A stretch of 64,000 nt of DNA from a bacterium (GTDB lineage: Bacteria > Joyebacterota > Joyebacteria > Joyebacterales > Joyebacteraceae): the NCBI GenBank assembly GCA_029990205.1, contig JAPEKQ010000006.1, positions 67,529-131,528 on the forward strand, written 5' to 3'. The notes under the pieces were generated by a model. It did not search any database. It was not told the DNA's origin and saw nothing but the letters and a program-made list of their open reading frames with translations. The position numbers and the translations under genes are program-made. Shown here in pieces: positions 24,128 through 32,997 of this stretch (position 1 is the stretch's first letter; each line of letters opens with the position of its first letter).

Positions 24128-26038
24128 ATGCGGCGAGTCTCGCTCGTGTCCGTCGCGCTCGTGCTCGTTCTGGCCATCGCCGGGACCGCGTTCGCGCAGA
24201 CACTCGAGGAGAAGGTGCAGGAGTTCACGCTCGACAACGGCATGCACTTCATCGTCGTCGAGCGTCACGAGGCGCCGGTCGCGTTCGGCGCCGTGGCGTT
24301 CAACGTCGGCAGCATCTACGAGCGTCCTGGCATCACCGGCATCTCGCACCTTCTCGAGCACATGCTTTTCAAGGGGACCGAGACGGTCGGTACCAAGGAC
24401 TACAAGAAGGAGAAGCCGTTCCTCGAGCGTGAGGACGAGCTTGCCGTGGCCGCCCGCGACCTTCGACACGAACTCGAGACATGGCGACTCGACTTCTTCG
24501 ACGAGTACGCGGCCGAGGTCGTTTCGTCGTTCTCCGAGGAGGACCGCGAGATCACGGGCGCCGACCGCGCGCTCGAACTGGAACTCCTCAGTGAGAAGAT
24601 GACCGAGACGGGGCCGACCCCCGAGATGCTCGACGTCTACTCGCTCGTCGAGTTCGAGGGCGTCAACTACTACGAGCGCTACCTCGAGCTCAAGGGGCTC
24701 GAGATGGAGCTCTACGACACGATGGCCGAGCACCGCGAGCTCATCATCAGCAACGAGTTCTGGGAGACCTACGTCAACAACGGCGCCAGGATGCTCAACG
24801 CCGGTACGACCTACGACGCGACGTTCTACTTCGCGTACATGCCGGCCAACCGCCTCGAGCTCTGGATGCTCCTCGAGTCCGACCGCATGATGAACTCCAC
24901 CTTCCGCGAATTCTACTCCGAGAAGGACGTCGTCATGGAGGAGCGGCGGATGAGCGAGAACGAGCCTGAGGACGTGCTCGACGAGATGTTCATGGCGACC
25001 GCATACACCGCGTGCATGTACGGAAGCCCCGTCCTCGGGTGGATGACGGACCTCGAGAACATCACACGGCAGGACCTCAAGGACTACTTCCACACGTACT
25101 ACTGCGCGCAGAACGCCACCGGTATCATCGTCGGAGATGTCGACTTCGCCGAGGTCAAGAAGATGGCGGAGAAGTACTTCAGCGACGTCCCGGCCGGCGA
25201 GCCGCTCCCGGACATCACCGATATCGAGCCCGCTCAGCAGGGCGAGCGGCGGCTGGTCGTGAAGCTCGACGCGAAGCCGACGCTCACCATCGGCTATCAC
25301 ATCCCCAAGGCGCCTCACCCCGATGCCTATGCGCTCGATGTGTTGTCGTCGATCCTCTCCGGCGGTCGGACAAGCCGCTTCCACACGAGTATCTATGAGG
25401 AGCAGGGTCTGACCCGCAGGGCGCCCTATGCGTACATCGGTCCGGGCAACCGCCTGGATCCGATCTTCCAGCTTGGGGCGGATCCCAAGGAGCCGCACAC
25501 GCTTGAAGAGGTCGAGGCGGCCATCTATGCCGAGCTCGAGCGCATCAAGGTCGAGGGAGTGACCGAGCGAGAGATCCAGCGCGTCTGGAATCAGACCGAC
25601 GCTGAACTGGTCCGCGCCATCGGTTCGAACATGGGTCTGGCGTTCCGGGTCGGTTTCTACGCGGCGCTCCGCGGCGACTGGCGCGAGCTTCTGCGCGATA
25701 TGGACCGCTCAAAGGAGGTCACGCCCGAGGACGTCAAGCGCGTCGCGGAGACCTACTTCACCGAGGACAACCGGACGGTCGGCTGGCTCGTGGAGACCGA
25801 GTCGGAGGACGGCGACGGCGAAGCCGGGATCGACATGCGTGAACTGATGGGCTGGGTCATGATGAACTTCTCCGAGGAGGAGCAGGGCCAGCTCATGATG
25901 CGGTTCCAGCAGGCGACTCCGGATGAGCAGCAGGCAATGGCGATGGAGCTCTGGGAGCAGATGAAGGCCTCGCAGGGCGAGCCGGCGGGTGAGGAAGAGG
26001 CACACGGACACGACCACGACGCGCCGGAGAAGAGCTAG
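24128..26038 (+). CDS. M16 family zinc metallopeptidase, catalytic subunit
   Basis: Secreted peptidase of 636 residues; AAAGGAG is six bases before the ATG. The signal peptide ends near 'AGTAFAQ'. The inverted zinc motif is intact: His74-Leu-Leu-Glu-His78 ('GISHLLEHMLFKGT'). Between it and the next conserved block ('NAGTTYDATFYF') there is a long acidic helical insertion (~95-210), where typical M16 enzymes have only a few dozen residues. The later Glu-containing 'ELWMLLESDRM' fits the third zinc ligand, followed by 'EKDVVMEERRM'. The second half holds the inactive M16 repeat ('LDVLSSILSGGRTSRFHTSIYEEQGL'). The end is His/Asp-rich ('AHGHDHDAPEKS') and may bind metal. It is followed after 28 bases by its likely partner. 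Confidence 0.9.
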   Translation: MRRVSLVSVALVLVLAIAGTAFAQTLEEKVQEFTLDNGMHFIVVERHEAPVAFGAVAFNVGSIYERPGITGISHLLEHMLFKGTETVGTKDYKKEKPFLEREDELAVAARDLRHELETWRLDFFDEYAAEVVSSFSEEDREITGADRALELELLSEKMTETGPTPEMLDVYSLVEFEGVNYYERYLELKGLEMELYDTMAEHRELIISNEFWETYVNNGARMLNAGTTYDATFYFAYMPANRLELWMLLESDRMMNSTFREFYSEKDVVMEERRMSENEPEDVLDEMFMATAYTACMYGSPVLGWMTDLENITRQDLKDYFHTYYCAQNATGIIVGDVDFAEVKKMAEKYFSDVPAGEPLPDITDIEPAQQGERRLVVKLDAKPTLTIGYHIPKAPHPDAYALDVLSSILSGGRTSRFHTSIYEEQGLTRRAPYAYIGPGNRLDPIFQLGADPKEPHTLEEVEAAIYAELERIKVEGVTEREIQRVWNQTDAELVRAIGSNMGLAFRVGFYAALRGDWRELLRDMDRSKEVTPEDVKRVAETYFTEDNRTVGWLVETESEDGDGEAGIDMRELMGWVMMNFSEEEQGQLMMRFQQATPDEQQAMAMELWEQMKASQGEPAGEEEAHGHDHDAPEKS

Positions 26039-26066
26039 CCTACGGGCGGACCCCAAGGAGATCACG

Positions 26067-27515
26067 ATGAGAAGAATACTCATGATAGCCCTGGTCCTGG
26101 TCGCGGCCGTGCTCATCGCATGCCCGGCCTCGGCAGGACGAGTCAAGCACCCGAGCGAGCTGGAGTTTCCAGATCTCACGATGGAGCCGCTCCCGTACGA
26201 AGAGCTGACGTTCGAGAATGGAATGACCGGCTTCTTCGTGGAGGACCACGAGGTACCGGTCGTCAACATCTACATGCTCATACCCGTGTCCGCTCCGCCG
26301 AAAGAGAAGACCGGGCTGGCGGGTCTGACCTCGTGGGCCATCCGCAACGGCGGGAGCGAGAACTGGCCGGCCGAGCGGATCAACGAGGAGCTGGAGTTCG
26401 TCGCGGCGTCGGTGGAGTTCGGCGGTGGTGGTGGCGGGATGTTCAGCCGCGGTCGTGGCGTGAGTTCCAGCCGCGCGGTCTCCGTCAGTGTGAACTGCCT
26501 CACCAAGGATCTCGATCTCTGTCTGGAGATCCTGGGCGATCTGCTCGCGCATCCGGTGTTCCCCGAGGAACAGATCGAGCTTCGCAAGAGCACAATGCTC
26601 GAGGACATCCGTCGCGAGAACGACGACCCGCGCGGGGTCGCGAACCGCGAACTCAGGAAGATCCTCTACGGCGACCACCCCATGGCATGGCGATCGACCG
26701 TCGAGACCGTCGAAGGGCTTACGCGGGACGACGTGTCCTGGTTCTACGGCCAGTACTACCATCCGAACACGGCCATCGTTGGGATCTCGGGTGACGTGAC
26801 GCAGGACGAGATCACGGCCAAGCTCGACGCGGCGCTCTCCGGTTGGCAGCCGGCGACGGTCGCGCTCGAGCCGGAGCCGGAGATCGAGCTGTCCTACGAG
26901 CCGGGCGTCTACTACGTCGAGAAGGATCTCAACCAGGGCGTCATTCTGATCGGGCATCTTGGGATGAACTCCCTCGACGAGAACCGGATTCCGGTGTCGA
27001 TCATGAACTTCGTGCTCGGTGGTGGCAGTTTCACCTCGAGGATCACGCAGAAGGTTCGGACCGACGAGGGGCTGGCGTACTCGGCGTACTCGCAGTACGG
27101 ACACGACGCGTTCGGCTACGGTCTCTTCCGGGCTTCGTCGCAGACGAAGGCCGAAGCGACAGGCCGCGCGACCACGCTCATCATCGATCTCATCCGCGAG
27201 ATGCATGAAGAGGGTCCGACGCAGGACGAGTTCGAGCGCGCGGTCGACAGCTACATCAACAACCGCGTGTTCGAGAATGACTCGAAGGCGGGAGTCGTCA
27301 CTCGCCTGGTCACCTACAAGTTCCAGGGGCGGCCGCTCGATACATCCGAGCGAGATCTCGAAACACTGTCGAACCTGACGCTCGAGGACGTGAAGGCCGC
27401 CGCGGCGGAGTACCTGCATCCGGACGGCCTCACGATCCTGGTCGTCGGCAACGAGGAGCTGTTCGACCAGCCGATGTCGCACTTCGGTGAGGTCCAGGTC
27501 ATCGAACTGGACTAG
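26067..27515 (+). CDS. M16 family peptidase-like protein, non-catalytic partner
   Basis: Secreted protein of 482 residues. ATG 26067 is chosen by AAGGAG six bases upstream, within the frame. The leader 'MIALVLVAAVLIACPASAG' can be read as an ordinary signal peptide or as a lipobox (LIAC). The zinc motif is lost: the aligned stretch reads 'GLTSWAIRNGGSENW' instead of H-x-x-E-H. The second repeat keeps the Arg-Tyr pair ('KVRTDEGLAYSAYSQYG') that M16 enzymes use to hold substrate. This is the usual alpha/beta arrangement, as in mitochondrial processing peptidase or SPH2681/2682, where both subunits shape one active site. Forming a heterodimer with the preceding protein is inference from order and family. 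Confidence 0.88.
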   Translation: MRRILMIALVLVAAVLIACPASAGRVKHPSELEFPDLTMEPLPYEELTFENGMTGFFVEDHEVPVVNIYMLIPVSAPPKEKTGLAGLTSWAIRNGGSENWPAERINEELEFVAASVEFGGGGGGMFSRGRGVSSSRAVSVSVNCLTKDLDLCLEILGDLLAHPVFPEEQIELRKSTMLEDIRRENDDPRGVANRELRKILYGDHPMAWRSTVETVEGLTRDDVSWFYGQYYHPNTAIVGISGDVTQDEITAKLDAALSGWQPATVALEPEPEIELSYEPGVYYVEKDLNQGVILIGHLGMNSLDENRIPVSIMNFVLGGGSFTSRITQKVRTDEGLAYSAYSQYGHDAFGYGLFRASSQTKAEATGRATTLIIDLIREMHEEGPTQDEFERAVDSYINNRVFENDSKAGVVTRLVTYKFQGRPLDTSERDLETLSNLTLEDVKAAAAEYLHPDGLTILVVGNEELFDQPMSHFGEVQVIELD

Positions 27516-27549
27516 GACTTCTGCCGCGTACGGATCGCGTGAATCATGG

Positions 27550-27580
27550 ACGGGCCTGCCCACTGGGCGGGCCCGTTCTC
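27550..27580 (+). terminator. Hairpin terminator after the M16 pair
   Basis: Twelve-bp stem ACGGGCCTGCCC (27550-27561) with GGGCGGGCCCGT (27565-27576), one G-T pair, then TCTC. It lies 34 bases after the stop. The T-run is poor. Confidence 0.65.
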
Positions 27581-27615
27581 ATGGTGGCTGGACCGCTCGA
27601 AGCCGTGGTTCTCGG

Positions 27616-27644
27616 TTGACACCATTCCGAGTCTCTGATACCAT
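27616..27644 (+). promoter_or_regulatory. Sigma70-like promoter of the poly-gamma-glutamate operon
   Basis: Consensus TTGACA (27616-27621), exactly 17 bases, TACCAT (27639-27644). Transcription would start near 27651, leaving a leader of about 130 bases before pgsB. No riboswitch core was recognised in that leader. Confidence 0.7.
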
Positions 27645-27783
27645 TCTGTCTGCCGGCTTCGCATCGCCAAGGCGGCCCGCGTCGGGAGGGATTCGGGTTG
27701 CTGACCGCGATGTCGAAGGTCGGCGATTCTCTATGTAGCCGGGTCTCTTCGTGCAGTCCGGTCTCCCTGCAGGACGGCGCTGA

Positions 27784-28953
27784 ATGCTCTTCGTTCTGAT
27801 ACTCGCGCTCGCCTACCTTCTCTACGGCGTTCTGGAGTACCGCTTCCACCTGCGGAATCTCCAGGCCGTGCCGCTTCGCGTACACGTCAACGGGACCCGT
27901 GGCAAGTCCTCGGTGACCCGCCTTATCGCGGCCGGTCTCCGCGCCGGCGGCATCCGCACGTCCGCGAAGACAACGGGGAGCGCCGCGCGCTACATCCATC
28001 CTGACGGCAGTGAGGAGCCGGTCTCCAGACCGGGCCCCCCAAACATCCGGGAGCAGATCGGTGTCGTGCACCGGGCCGCCCGTGAGGGCAGCCGGGCGCT
28101 CGTCATCGAGTGCATGGCGCTCCAGCCACAGCTCCAGTTCCTCAGCGAGCGGCGCATCGTCAAGGCGGCCGTTGGCGTCATCACGAACGCGCGGCCGGAT
28201 CACCTCGACGTCATGGGTCCGACCGTCGACGACGTCGCCGCGGCGCTGGCGGGTACGGTGCCCAAGGGGACCGCCATCTACACAGCCGAGCACGAGCGGA
28301 ACGGCCCGATGCGGGAGGCCGCGGAGGAGCTCGGTTCCGAGTATCACGAGATCCACGAGAAGGACTTCCCGGCGGACATCGCGCACGGGTTCGACTACGT
28401 GGAGCACCGCGAGAACATCGCGCTCGCGCTGGCCGTCTGCGAGAAGCTCGGCGTGCCGCAGGACGTGGCACTGAACGGGATGCGGACGGCACAGCCCGAC
28501 ATCGGCGCTCTGACCATCCAGCGGGTGAACGTCGAGGGGAAGTCGCTCGAGTTCGTCAACGCGTTCGCCGCGAACGACCGGGAGTCGACGGCCGCCGTCT
28601 GGAACGCGGTCGAGCCGCGGTCGGATGCCGGCCGGAAGGTCATCGGGATCGTCAGCATGCGTGCCGACCGGCCCGACAGGGTCTTCCAGTTCGGCGAGAT
28701 CGTCGGGAAGGACCTCGACGCCGACCACTTCATTCTCACCGGCGGCATGACGGGTACGGTCAAGTCGACCGCGATGAAGCTCGGCGTCCCCGCATCGAAA
28801 CTCATCGACCTCGGCGGCAGGAGCGCGACCGAGGTCTTCAACAAGGCTCTCGAGCTCACAACCGACCGGTCGATCGTGATCGGCGTCGGCAATATCGGCG
28901 GGACCGGTGGACAGGTCGTCTCGCTGTTCAGGGAGAGGAGCGGAACCTCGTGA
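27784..28953 (+). CDS. pgsB: Poly-gamma-glutamate synthase ligase subunit PgsB/CapB
   Basis: Membrane-anchored amide ligase of 389 residues, the usual size. An N-terminal helix ('MLFVLILALAYLLYGVLEY') precedes a Mur-ligase-like ATP-binding domain: the P-loop is 'VHVNGTRGKSSVTRLIAAGL' and 'GVITNARPDHLDVMGPT' is the second family landmark. PgsB joins glutamate units through gamma-amide bonds using ATP, with PgsC as membrane partner. Its stop overlaps the pgsC start (GTGA). Only a weak AGGA lies upstream of the ATG. The product could be free, capsular or periplasmic poly-gamma-glutamate. Confidence 0.93.
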   Translation: MLFVLILALAYLLYGVLEYRFHLRNLQAVPLRVHVNGTRGKSSVTRLIAAGLRAGGIRTSAKTTGSAARYIHPDGSEEPVSRPGPPNIREQIGVVHRAAREGSRALVIECMALQPQLQFLSERRIVKAAVGVITNARPDHLDVMGPTVDDVAAALAGTVPKGTAIYTAEHERNGPMREAAEELGSEYHEIHEKDFPADIAHGFDYVEHRENIALALAVCEKLGVPQDVALNGMRTAQPDIGALTIQRVNVEGKSLEFVNAFAANDRESTAAVWNAVEPRSDAGRKVIGIVSMRADRPDRVFQFGEIVGKDLDADHFILTGGMTGTVKSTAMKLGVPASKLIDLGGRSATEVFNKALELTTDRSIVIGVGNIGGTGGQVVSLFRERSGTS

Positions 28954-29438
28954 TAGAACTCCTCGATGGCGCGAAGACCGTCCCGACCGCGGTCGGCCTG
29001 GGTCTCGTCATCAGTCTCATCTTCTCGGAGGCCTTTGGTCTCGCGGCGGGGGGCATGGTCGTTCCCGGCTACCTCGCGCTCGCGCTCGGTGAGCCGTGGC
29101 GCGTCGTCGGTACGATCGGCGCCGCGCTCGTCACGTTTCTCATCGTGCGGCTGATGGGCCAGTTCATGCTGCTCTACGGGCGGCGACACCTCGTGATGGT
29201 CATCCTCATCGGGTTCGTCATCGGCCATCTCACGCGCGTCGTCTTCGGCCGTCCGGAGATCCCCGAGCTTCTCAGCTTCGAGGCGATCGGGTACGTCATC
29301 CCCGGGCTCATGGCCTACTGGATGGAGCGGCAGGGCGCGTTCACGACACTCATGGCGATGATCATGGCATCGACGCTCGTGCGTCTGATCCTCATGGTCG
29401 GAACGGGAGGAGCGCCCATTGAAGTACCGACCTGGTAG
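28950..29438 (+). CDS. pgsC: Poly-gamma-glutamate synthase membrane subunit PgsC/CapC
   Basis: Integral membrane protein of 162 residues with a GTG start overlapping the pgsB stop by four bases. Four to five hydrophobic helices are visible ('VGLGLVISLIFSEAFGL', 'VGTIGAALVTFLIVRLM', 'LVMVILIGFVIGHL', 'TLMAMIMASTLVRLILM'). 'GGMVVPGYLAL' near residue 35-45 is the family landmark. PgsC forms the synthase core with PgsB. The pgsW frame begins inside its last codons, so translation is probably coupled. Confidence 0.92.
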   Translation: MIELLDGAKTVPTAVGLGLVISLIFSEAFGLAAGGMVVPGYLALALGEPWRVVGTIGAALVTFLIVRLMGQFMLLYGRRHLVMVILIGFVIGHLTRVVFGRPEIPELLSFEAIGYVIPGLMAYWMERQGAFTTLMAMIMASTLVRLILMVGTGGAPIEVPTW

Positions 29439-30522
29439 GGTTCACGTGATGAGCCTGGTGGGTCTGGCGGTGCTCGGGCTCATCCTCATGGGGATCGCCG
29501 AGCGTTCGAAGACCCCCGTCATGCAGCGATACTTCACCGACAAGATGGAGGCCGCGACCAGGACGCGTCTCGGGATGGAGGCCATCCGCGACGCGCGTCT
29601 GGAATTCGGGCTTCCGGTCGATATCGTCAACGACCCGAACGAGACGGGGCTGATCGGCGAGAAGGTCTCGCCGGTGACGACGAGTCGAGGTTCCCACGAA
29701 CAGAAGCTCCGCGCGCTCGACCCGAACCTGGCGGGCGTGTTCGTCGACATCCTCAGACGCGCGGGCGTCGGCGATGGTGACCGGGTTGCCATCGGCTGCA
29801 CGGGCGCCTTCCCGATCCTGAACGCGGCGATGATCATCTCCGTCGAATCACTGGGTGGTGTCCCGGTGACGATCCCCTCGGTCGGTTCCTCGATGTGGGG
29901 CGCGAACCACCCGGACCTGACGTGGCTCGACATGGAGAGCATCCTCATCGAAGCGGGCGTCATCTCCCATCGGTCGGTCGCGGCGTCGCTCGGCGGCAGC
30001 AACGACAACGGCCGCGGGCTACCGCCGGACGGCCGACAGCTTGTCCGTGCGGCGATCGAGCGCAACGGGGTCGCGTTCATCGACGAGCCGACGCTCGACG
30101 AGAGCATCGACCGGCGCATGGAGATCTACGCGGATGTGGCGGGGGAGGACGGGTACGACCTCTACGTCAACATCGGTGGTGGACTCGCGAGCATCGGAAG
30201 CACGCAGACCGGTCGTCTTGTGAATCCGGGGCTCTGGCGCAACCTCCCAACCAAGAACTTCCCGCGGCGCGGCACACTTGTGCGGATGGCCGAGATGGGC
30301 GTCCCGATCCTCCACGTTCCGACCGCCGACGATTTCATCGAGCGTTACGGTCTGTCGAGTGAGCCGGTCCCGCTTCCCGAGGTCGGAACTGGGGGCGTCT
30401 TCTATCAGGACAGGTACAACGTCCCGCTCGCCGGCATCTTCGCGCTCCTCTACGCATTCGTGATCTTCGTCGTCATCCGGATCGACATCAAACACTACAT
30501 CTTCAGGAAGGCGAGGTCGTGA
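29419..30522 (+). CDS. pgsW: Poly-gamma-glutamate system protein PgsW
   Basis: Protein of 367 residues with a TTG start inside the end of pgsC and GGAGG about eight bases upstream. An N-terminal helix ('SLVGLAVLGLILMGI') and a C-terminal one ('AGIFALLYAFVIFVVIRI') flank a large soluble domain, probably periplasmic. 'RVAIGCTGAFPILNAAMIIS', 'GSSMWGANHPDLTWLDME' and 'VNIGGGLASIGST' mark the PgsW family, which accompanies pgsB and pgsC in many genomes lacking a classical pgsA. Its biochemical role is not established. The stop overlaps the next start. Confidence 0.85.
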   Translation: MKYRPGRVHVMSLVGLAVLGLILMGIAERSKTPVMQRYFTDKMEAATRTRLGMEAIRDARLEFGLPVDIVNDPNETGLIGEKVSPVTTSRGSHEQKLRALDPNLAGVFVDILRRAGVGDGDRVAIGCTGAFPILNAAMIISVESLGGVPVTIPSVGSSMWGANHPDLTWLDMESILIEAGVISHRSVAASLGGSNDNGRGLPPDGRQLVRAAIERNGVAFIDEPTLDESIDRRMEIYADVAGEDGYDLYVNIGGGLASIGSTQTGRLVNPGLWRNLPTKNFPRRGTLVRMAEMGVPILHVPTADDFIERYGLSSEPVPLPEVGTGGVFYQDRYNVPLAGIFALLYAFVIFVVIRIDIKHYIFRKARS

Positions 30523-31457
30523 TGCGGGGACTTCGCGCACGGCGGCTTCGCGCCGCGCTCATGCAGACAGCAGTACTCGCGGCGGCCGTCGTCACAGCGC
30601 TCATGCTGCCGCTCGCGGCATCAGCCGCAGACTGGAAGAGCGTGACGCCGGCGTCTTCCGACGGTCGGACGCAGATCATGGTCGACCGCAAGACGCTCTC
30701 GTACCACCGCGCGACCGACGAGACGCCAGTCCGCTTCGTGGTCGAGGGGCCGACGCGCGTCAAGGTCCTCACCAGGCTCCGTTTCCCGACGAGTGTGACG
30801 GGAGCGATGGACTACACGGTGGCGGTCGCGCTCGATGGCGCACCGCACGCCGTTCACGAGCTCTCGACCGAGTCCGCCGGCCCCAATGCCACGTACCTCG
30901 CGCTCGAGATGTTCTCGCCCGGGAAGCTCAGGCGGTTCTACATCGACGTCCCGACGGGGCGCCATGCCTTCGACCTGACGGCAGGTGGCGGAACGACGGT
31001 CGACGTGCGTGTGTTCGAGAAGGCTGACCGCGTGCCGAAGCGTGTCTCGCTCGCGCCGCGATCGTACGCCGGTGTCGAGACACTCCTGACGCGCGACAAC
31101 GAGCTGACATACTACCTCGCGACGGCGTCCGAGCCGGTCGTTCTCGAAGTGAGCGGTCCGACAGCGGTCAAGGTCAACGCACGGCTCATCTTTGACTCGG
31201 GGATGATCGGTGAGCACAGCTACATGCTTGGCGTCGCGTCACAGGGAGACGAGACCATCTACCGGCTCGAGTCGAGGGCGTCGACGGCACTCACGTGCCG
31301 CGACCGAGGCGATGTGCTCCCGGGCGCGCTTCGTACCTTCGAGCTTCCCGTTCCCGAGGGCCGTCACACGTTCGTGTTCCGGCTCGCGGGCGGGCAGGGG
31401 CGCGAGCTCGCGCTCAAGTTCTACATCCCGAGGGGAGACGTGGCGAATGGGTCGTAG
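30519..31457 (+). CDS. Secreted protein with two copies of an unrecognised domain, in the poly-gamma-glutamate operon
   Basis: Periplasmic or secreted protein of 312 residues. GTG 30519 overlaps the pgsW stop; ATG 30522, with GCGAGG five bases upstream, is equally likely. A signal peptide ends near 'LMLPLAASAADW'. Two related domains follow (~40-165 and ~172-310). Each has a 'V.GPT.VKV..R..F' motif ('VVEGPTRVKVLTRLRFP', then 'EVSGPTAVKVNARLIFD') and a later 'VP.GRH.F.....GG' motif ('DVPTGRHAFDLTAGGG', then 'PVPEGRHTFVFRLAGGQ'). The same plan appears once at the N-terminus of the next protein. I do not recognise the family; the pattern suggests a beta-sandwich. Context suggests a role in polymer handling, which is inference. 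Confidence 0.75.
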   Translation: MMRGLRARRLRAALMQTAVLAAAVVTALMLPLAASAADWKSVTPASSDGRTQIMVDRKTLSYHRATDETPVRFVVEGPTRVKVLTRLRFPTSVTGAMDYTVAVALDGAPHAVHELSTESAGPNATYLALEMFSPGKLRRFYIDVPTGRHAFDLTAGGGTTVDVRVFEKADRVPKRVSLAPRSYAGVETLLTRDNELTYYLATASEPVVLEVSGPTAVKVNARLIFDSGMIGEHSYMLGVASQGDETIYRLESRASTALTCRDRGDVLPGALRTFELPVPEGRHTFVFRLAGGQGRELALKFYIPRGDVANGS

Positions 31458-32976
31458 TCCGGCATCAGGCACGGCGATGGCTCGGACGCATCGGCGTGTC
31501 CATCGGAATCAGGTTCTCCTCTGTTTGGTGCTGCTCACGCTCGGTCTTGCGGCCGGTACGGCGTACGCGGCGAAGCTCATGCCGGAGGGGCAACACGCCC
31601 CGGTGGCGGTCGGTGTGAACGGGACCGTCTACCGGTACTTCGAGCTCACCCGGGGCGCGCCGGTGCCTGTGGTCCTTGAGGGCCCGTCGGTCTTCGAAGC
31701 GATCACGCGGTGGCGGTTCGCGGCGGACGACGCGGTGGCCGTGGATGTCGTGGTTGAGGTCACCGTCGATGGCGGCAGCGCCGTCAGGCACATCCTCCAC
31801 ATGCGCCCCGGCGGTGGCACCTACGCCGACATCGAAGGCGCGGCACCGGGATACCCCGAGCGGATTCGTCTTGAGGTGCCGTCGGGCTGGCACGAAGTTG
31901 AACTCAGGCTGATCTCGCCCGAGGGCGTCGTCGACGTCAATCCGCTCTCGAAGGAGCTCGACATCCTTCCGTGGCGGTTCGACTGGGACGGCAGCCTCAG
32001 GATGACCTACGACAGCAACATCTATCGCTACGCGGACGACGACGTGGATGATTTCGCCGATGGCGAGCGGTACGAGCGCTATCCGCACGACACGACCGAC
32101 GAGCTCAGGTTCGACCCGGCCGTCAACATCGCCTTCGTCCGCGAGGCTCCGGGTTCGCGCACAACCGAGGTCGATGCGGGAGCCGCATTCTTCCTCGCGA
32201 CCTCGAACGGTGACAAGAGCTTCGCGAAGCTCTCGGCGCGGTACACCGAGACGCTCGAGCGCCTGGCGCGCGTGTCGGTGAGCTATGCGGCGATCCCGGC
32301 CTATCATCTCAAGTACGTCTGGGATGCTGACGCGCCGTCGACGGCCGCGACCGACTACCGCTCATGCGACTTCCGCAAGCACTCGCTCCGGGCCGAACTG
32401 GGAACCGCCGGACAGTTGCCGGTGGAGCTGACCGGCTGGTGGCGCTACGACGACTACGGGTACGACCAGGACTTCGTCGAGTACGACACGTGGTCGAACA
32501 CGTTCGGGGCGTGCGTGACGGCTCGACCGGCAGACGGCGTGCGGTTGGACGGCCAGTACGCGTATCGACGATCGCTCTCCCGTGGGTACGACGAACTCGG
32601 GGAGGACAAGCGCACGTCCGACGACAGCGACGCGAGCTACGACCAGGACGAGTTCGAGCTGACCGCGCGGTGGGACGCGGGGCGTGTCCAGGGAGTCCCG
32701 ATGGTCTTCAAGGTACGTGGGAAGCTCATCCAGCGGTACTACCAGACGACCAACCTGAGTGACGAGTATCACGCGGGTCGCGACGACACGATGTGGGTCG
32801 CCGGGGCGCGGGTCGAGCTGGGAATCACAGATTCTACGAGTCTGGTCTGTGCCTACGAGCACCGAGCCAGGCGGTCCGAATCAGATATCGTCCCAACTAT
32901 TGGTGACGCAAAGGATTACGACGCTGACAGGTTCTCCGTGCAGTTCGTCGTGGAGGGAGGACGGTTCCTTGACTGA
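31447..32976 (+). CDS. Outer-membrane beta-barrel protein in the poly-gamma-glutamate operon
   Basis: Protein of 509 residues; ATG 31447 overlaps the previous gene by 11 bases, with GGGGAG eight to nine bases upstream. The signal peptide ends near 'LAAGTAYAAK'. Residues ~45-165 are a third copy of the domain found twice in the preceding protein ('VVLEGPSVFEAITRWRF', 'EVPSGWHEVELRLISPEG'). From ~180 onward the sequence alternates polar and hydrophobic residues in strand-sized blocks ('SLRMTYDSNIYRYADDD', 'AKLSARYTETLERLARVSVS', 'VRLDGQYAYRRSL', 'FSVQFVVEGGRF'), typical of a 14- to 18-strand barrel. Acidic, Tyr-rich loops lie between strands. It may be the outer-membrane exit or anchor for poly-gamma-glutamate. 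No named family is recognised. Confidence 0.75.
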   Translation: MGRSPASGTAMARTHRRVHRNQVLLCLVLLTLGLAAGTAYAAKLMPEGQHAPVAVGVNGTVYRYFELTRGAPVPVVLEGPSVFEAITRWRFAADDAVAVDVVVEVTVDGGSAVRHILHMRPGGGTYADIEGAAPGYPERIRLEVPSGWHEVELRLISPEGVVDVNPLSKELDILPWRFDWDGSLRMTYDSNIYRYADDDVDDFADGERYERYPHDTTDELRFDPAVNIAFVREAPGSRTTEVDAGAAFFLATSNGDKSFAKLSARYTETLERLARVSVSYAAIPAYHLKYVWDADAPSTAATDYRSCDFRKHSLRAELGTAGQLPVELTGWWRYDDYGYDQDFVEYDTWSNTFGACVTARPADGVRLDGQYAYRRSLSRGYDELGEDKRTSDDSDASYDQDEFELTARWDAGRVQGVPMVFKVRGKLIQRYYQTTNLSDEYHAGRDDTMWVAGARVELGITDSTSLVCAYEHRARRSESDIVPTIGDAKDYDADRFSVQFVVEGGRFLD

Positions 32977-32997
32977 CCGGCTAAATGATGCTATAAT
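32969..32997 (+). promoter_or_regulatory. Consensus sigma70 promoter inside the operon end
   Basis: TTGACT (32969-32974), exactly 17 bases, perfect TATAAT (32992-32997). It is the best promoter match in the window. It overlaps the proposed TTG start of the next gene, so either it gives a shorter internal start or one of the two readings is wrong. Confidence 0.6.
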
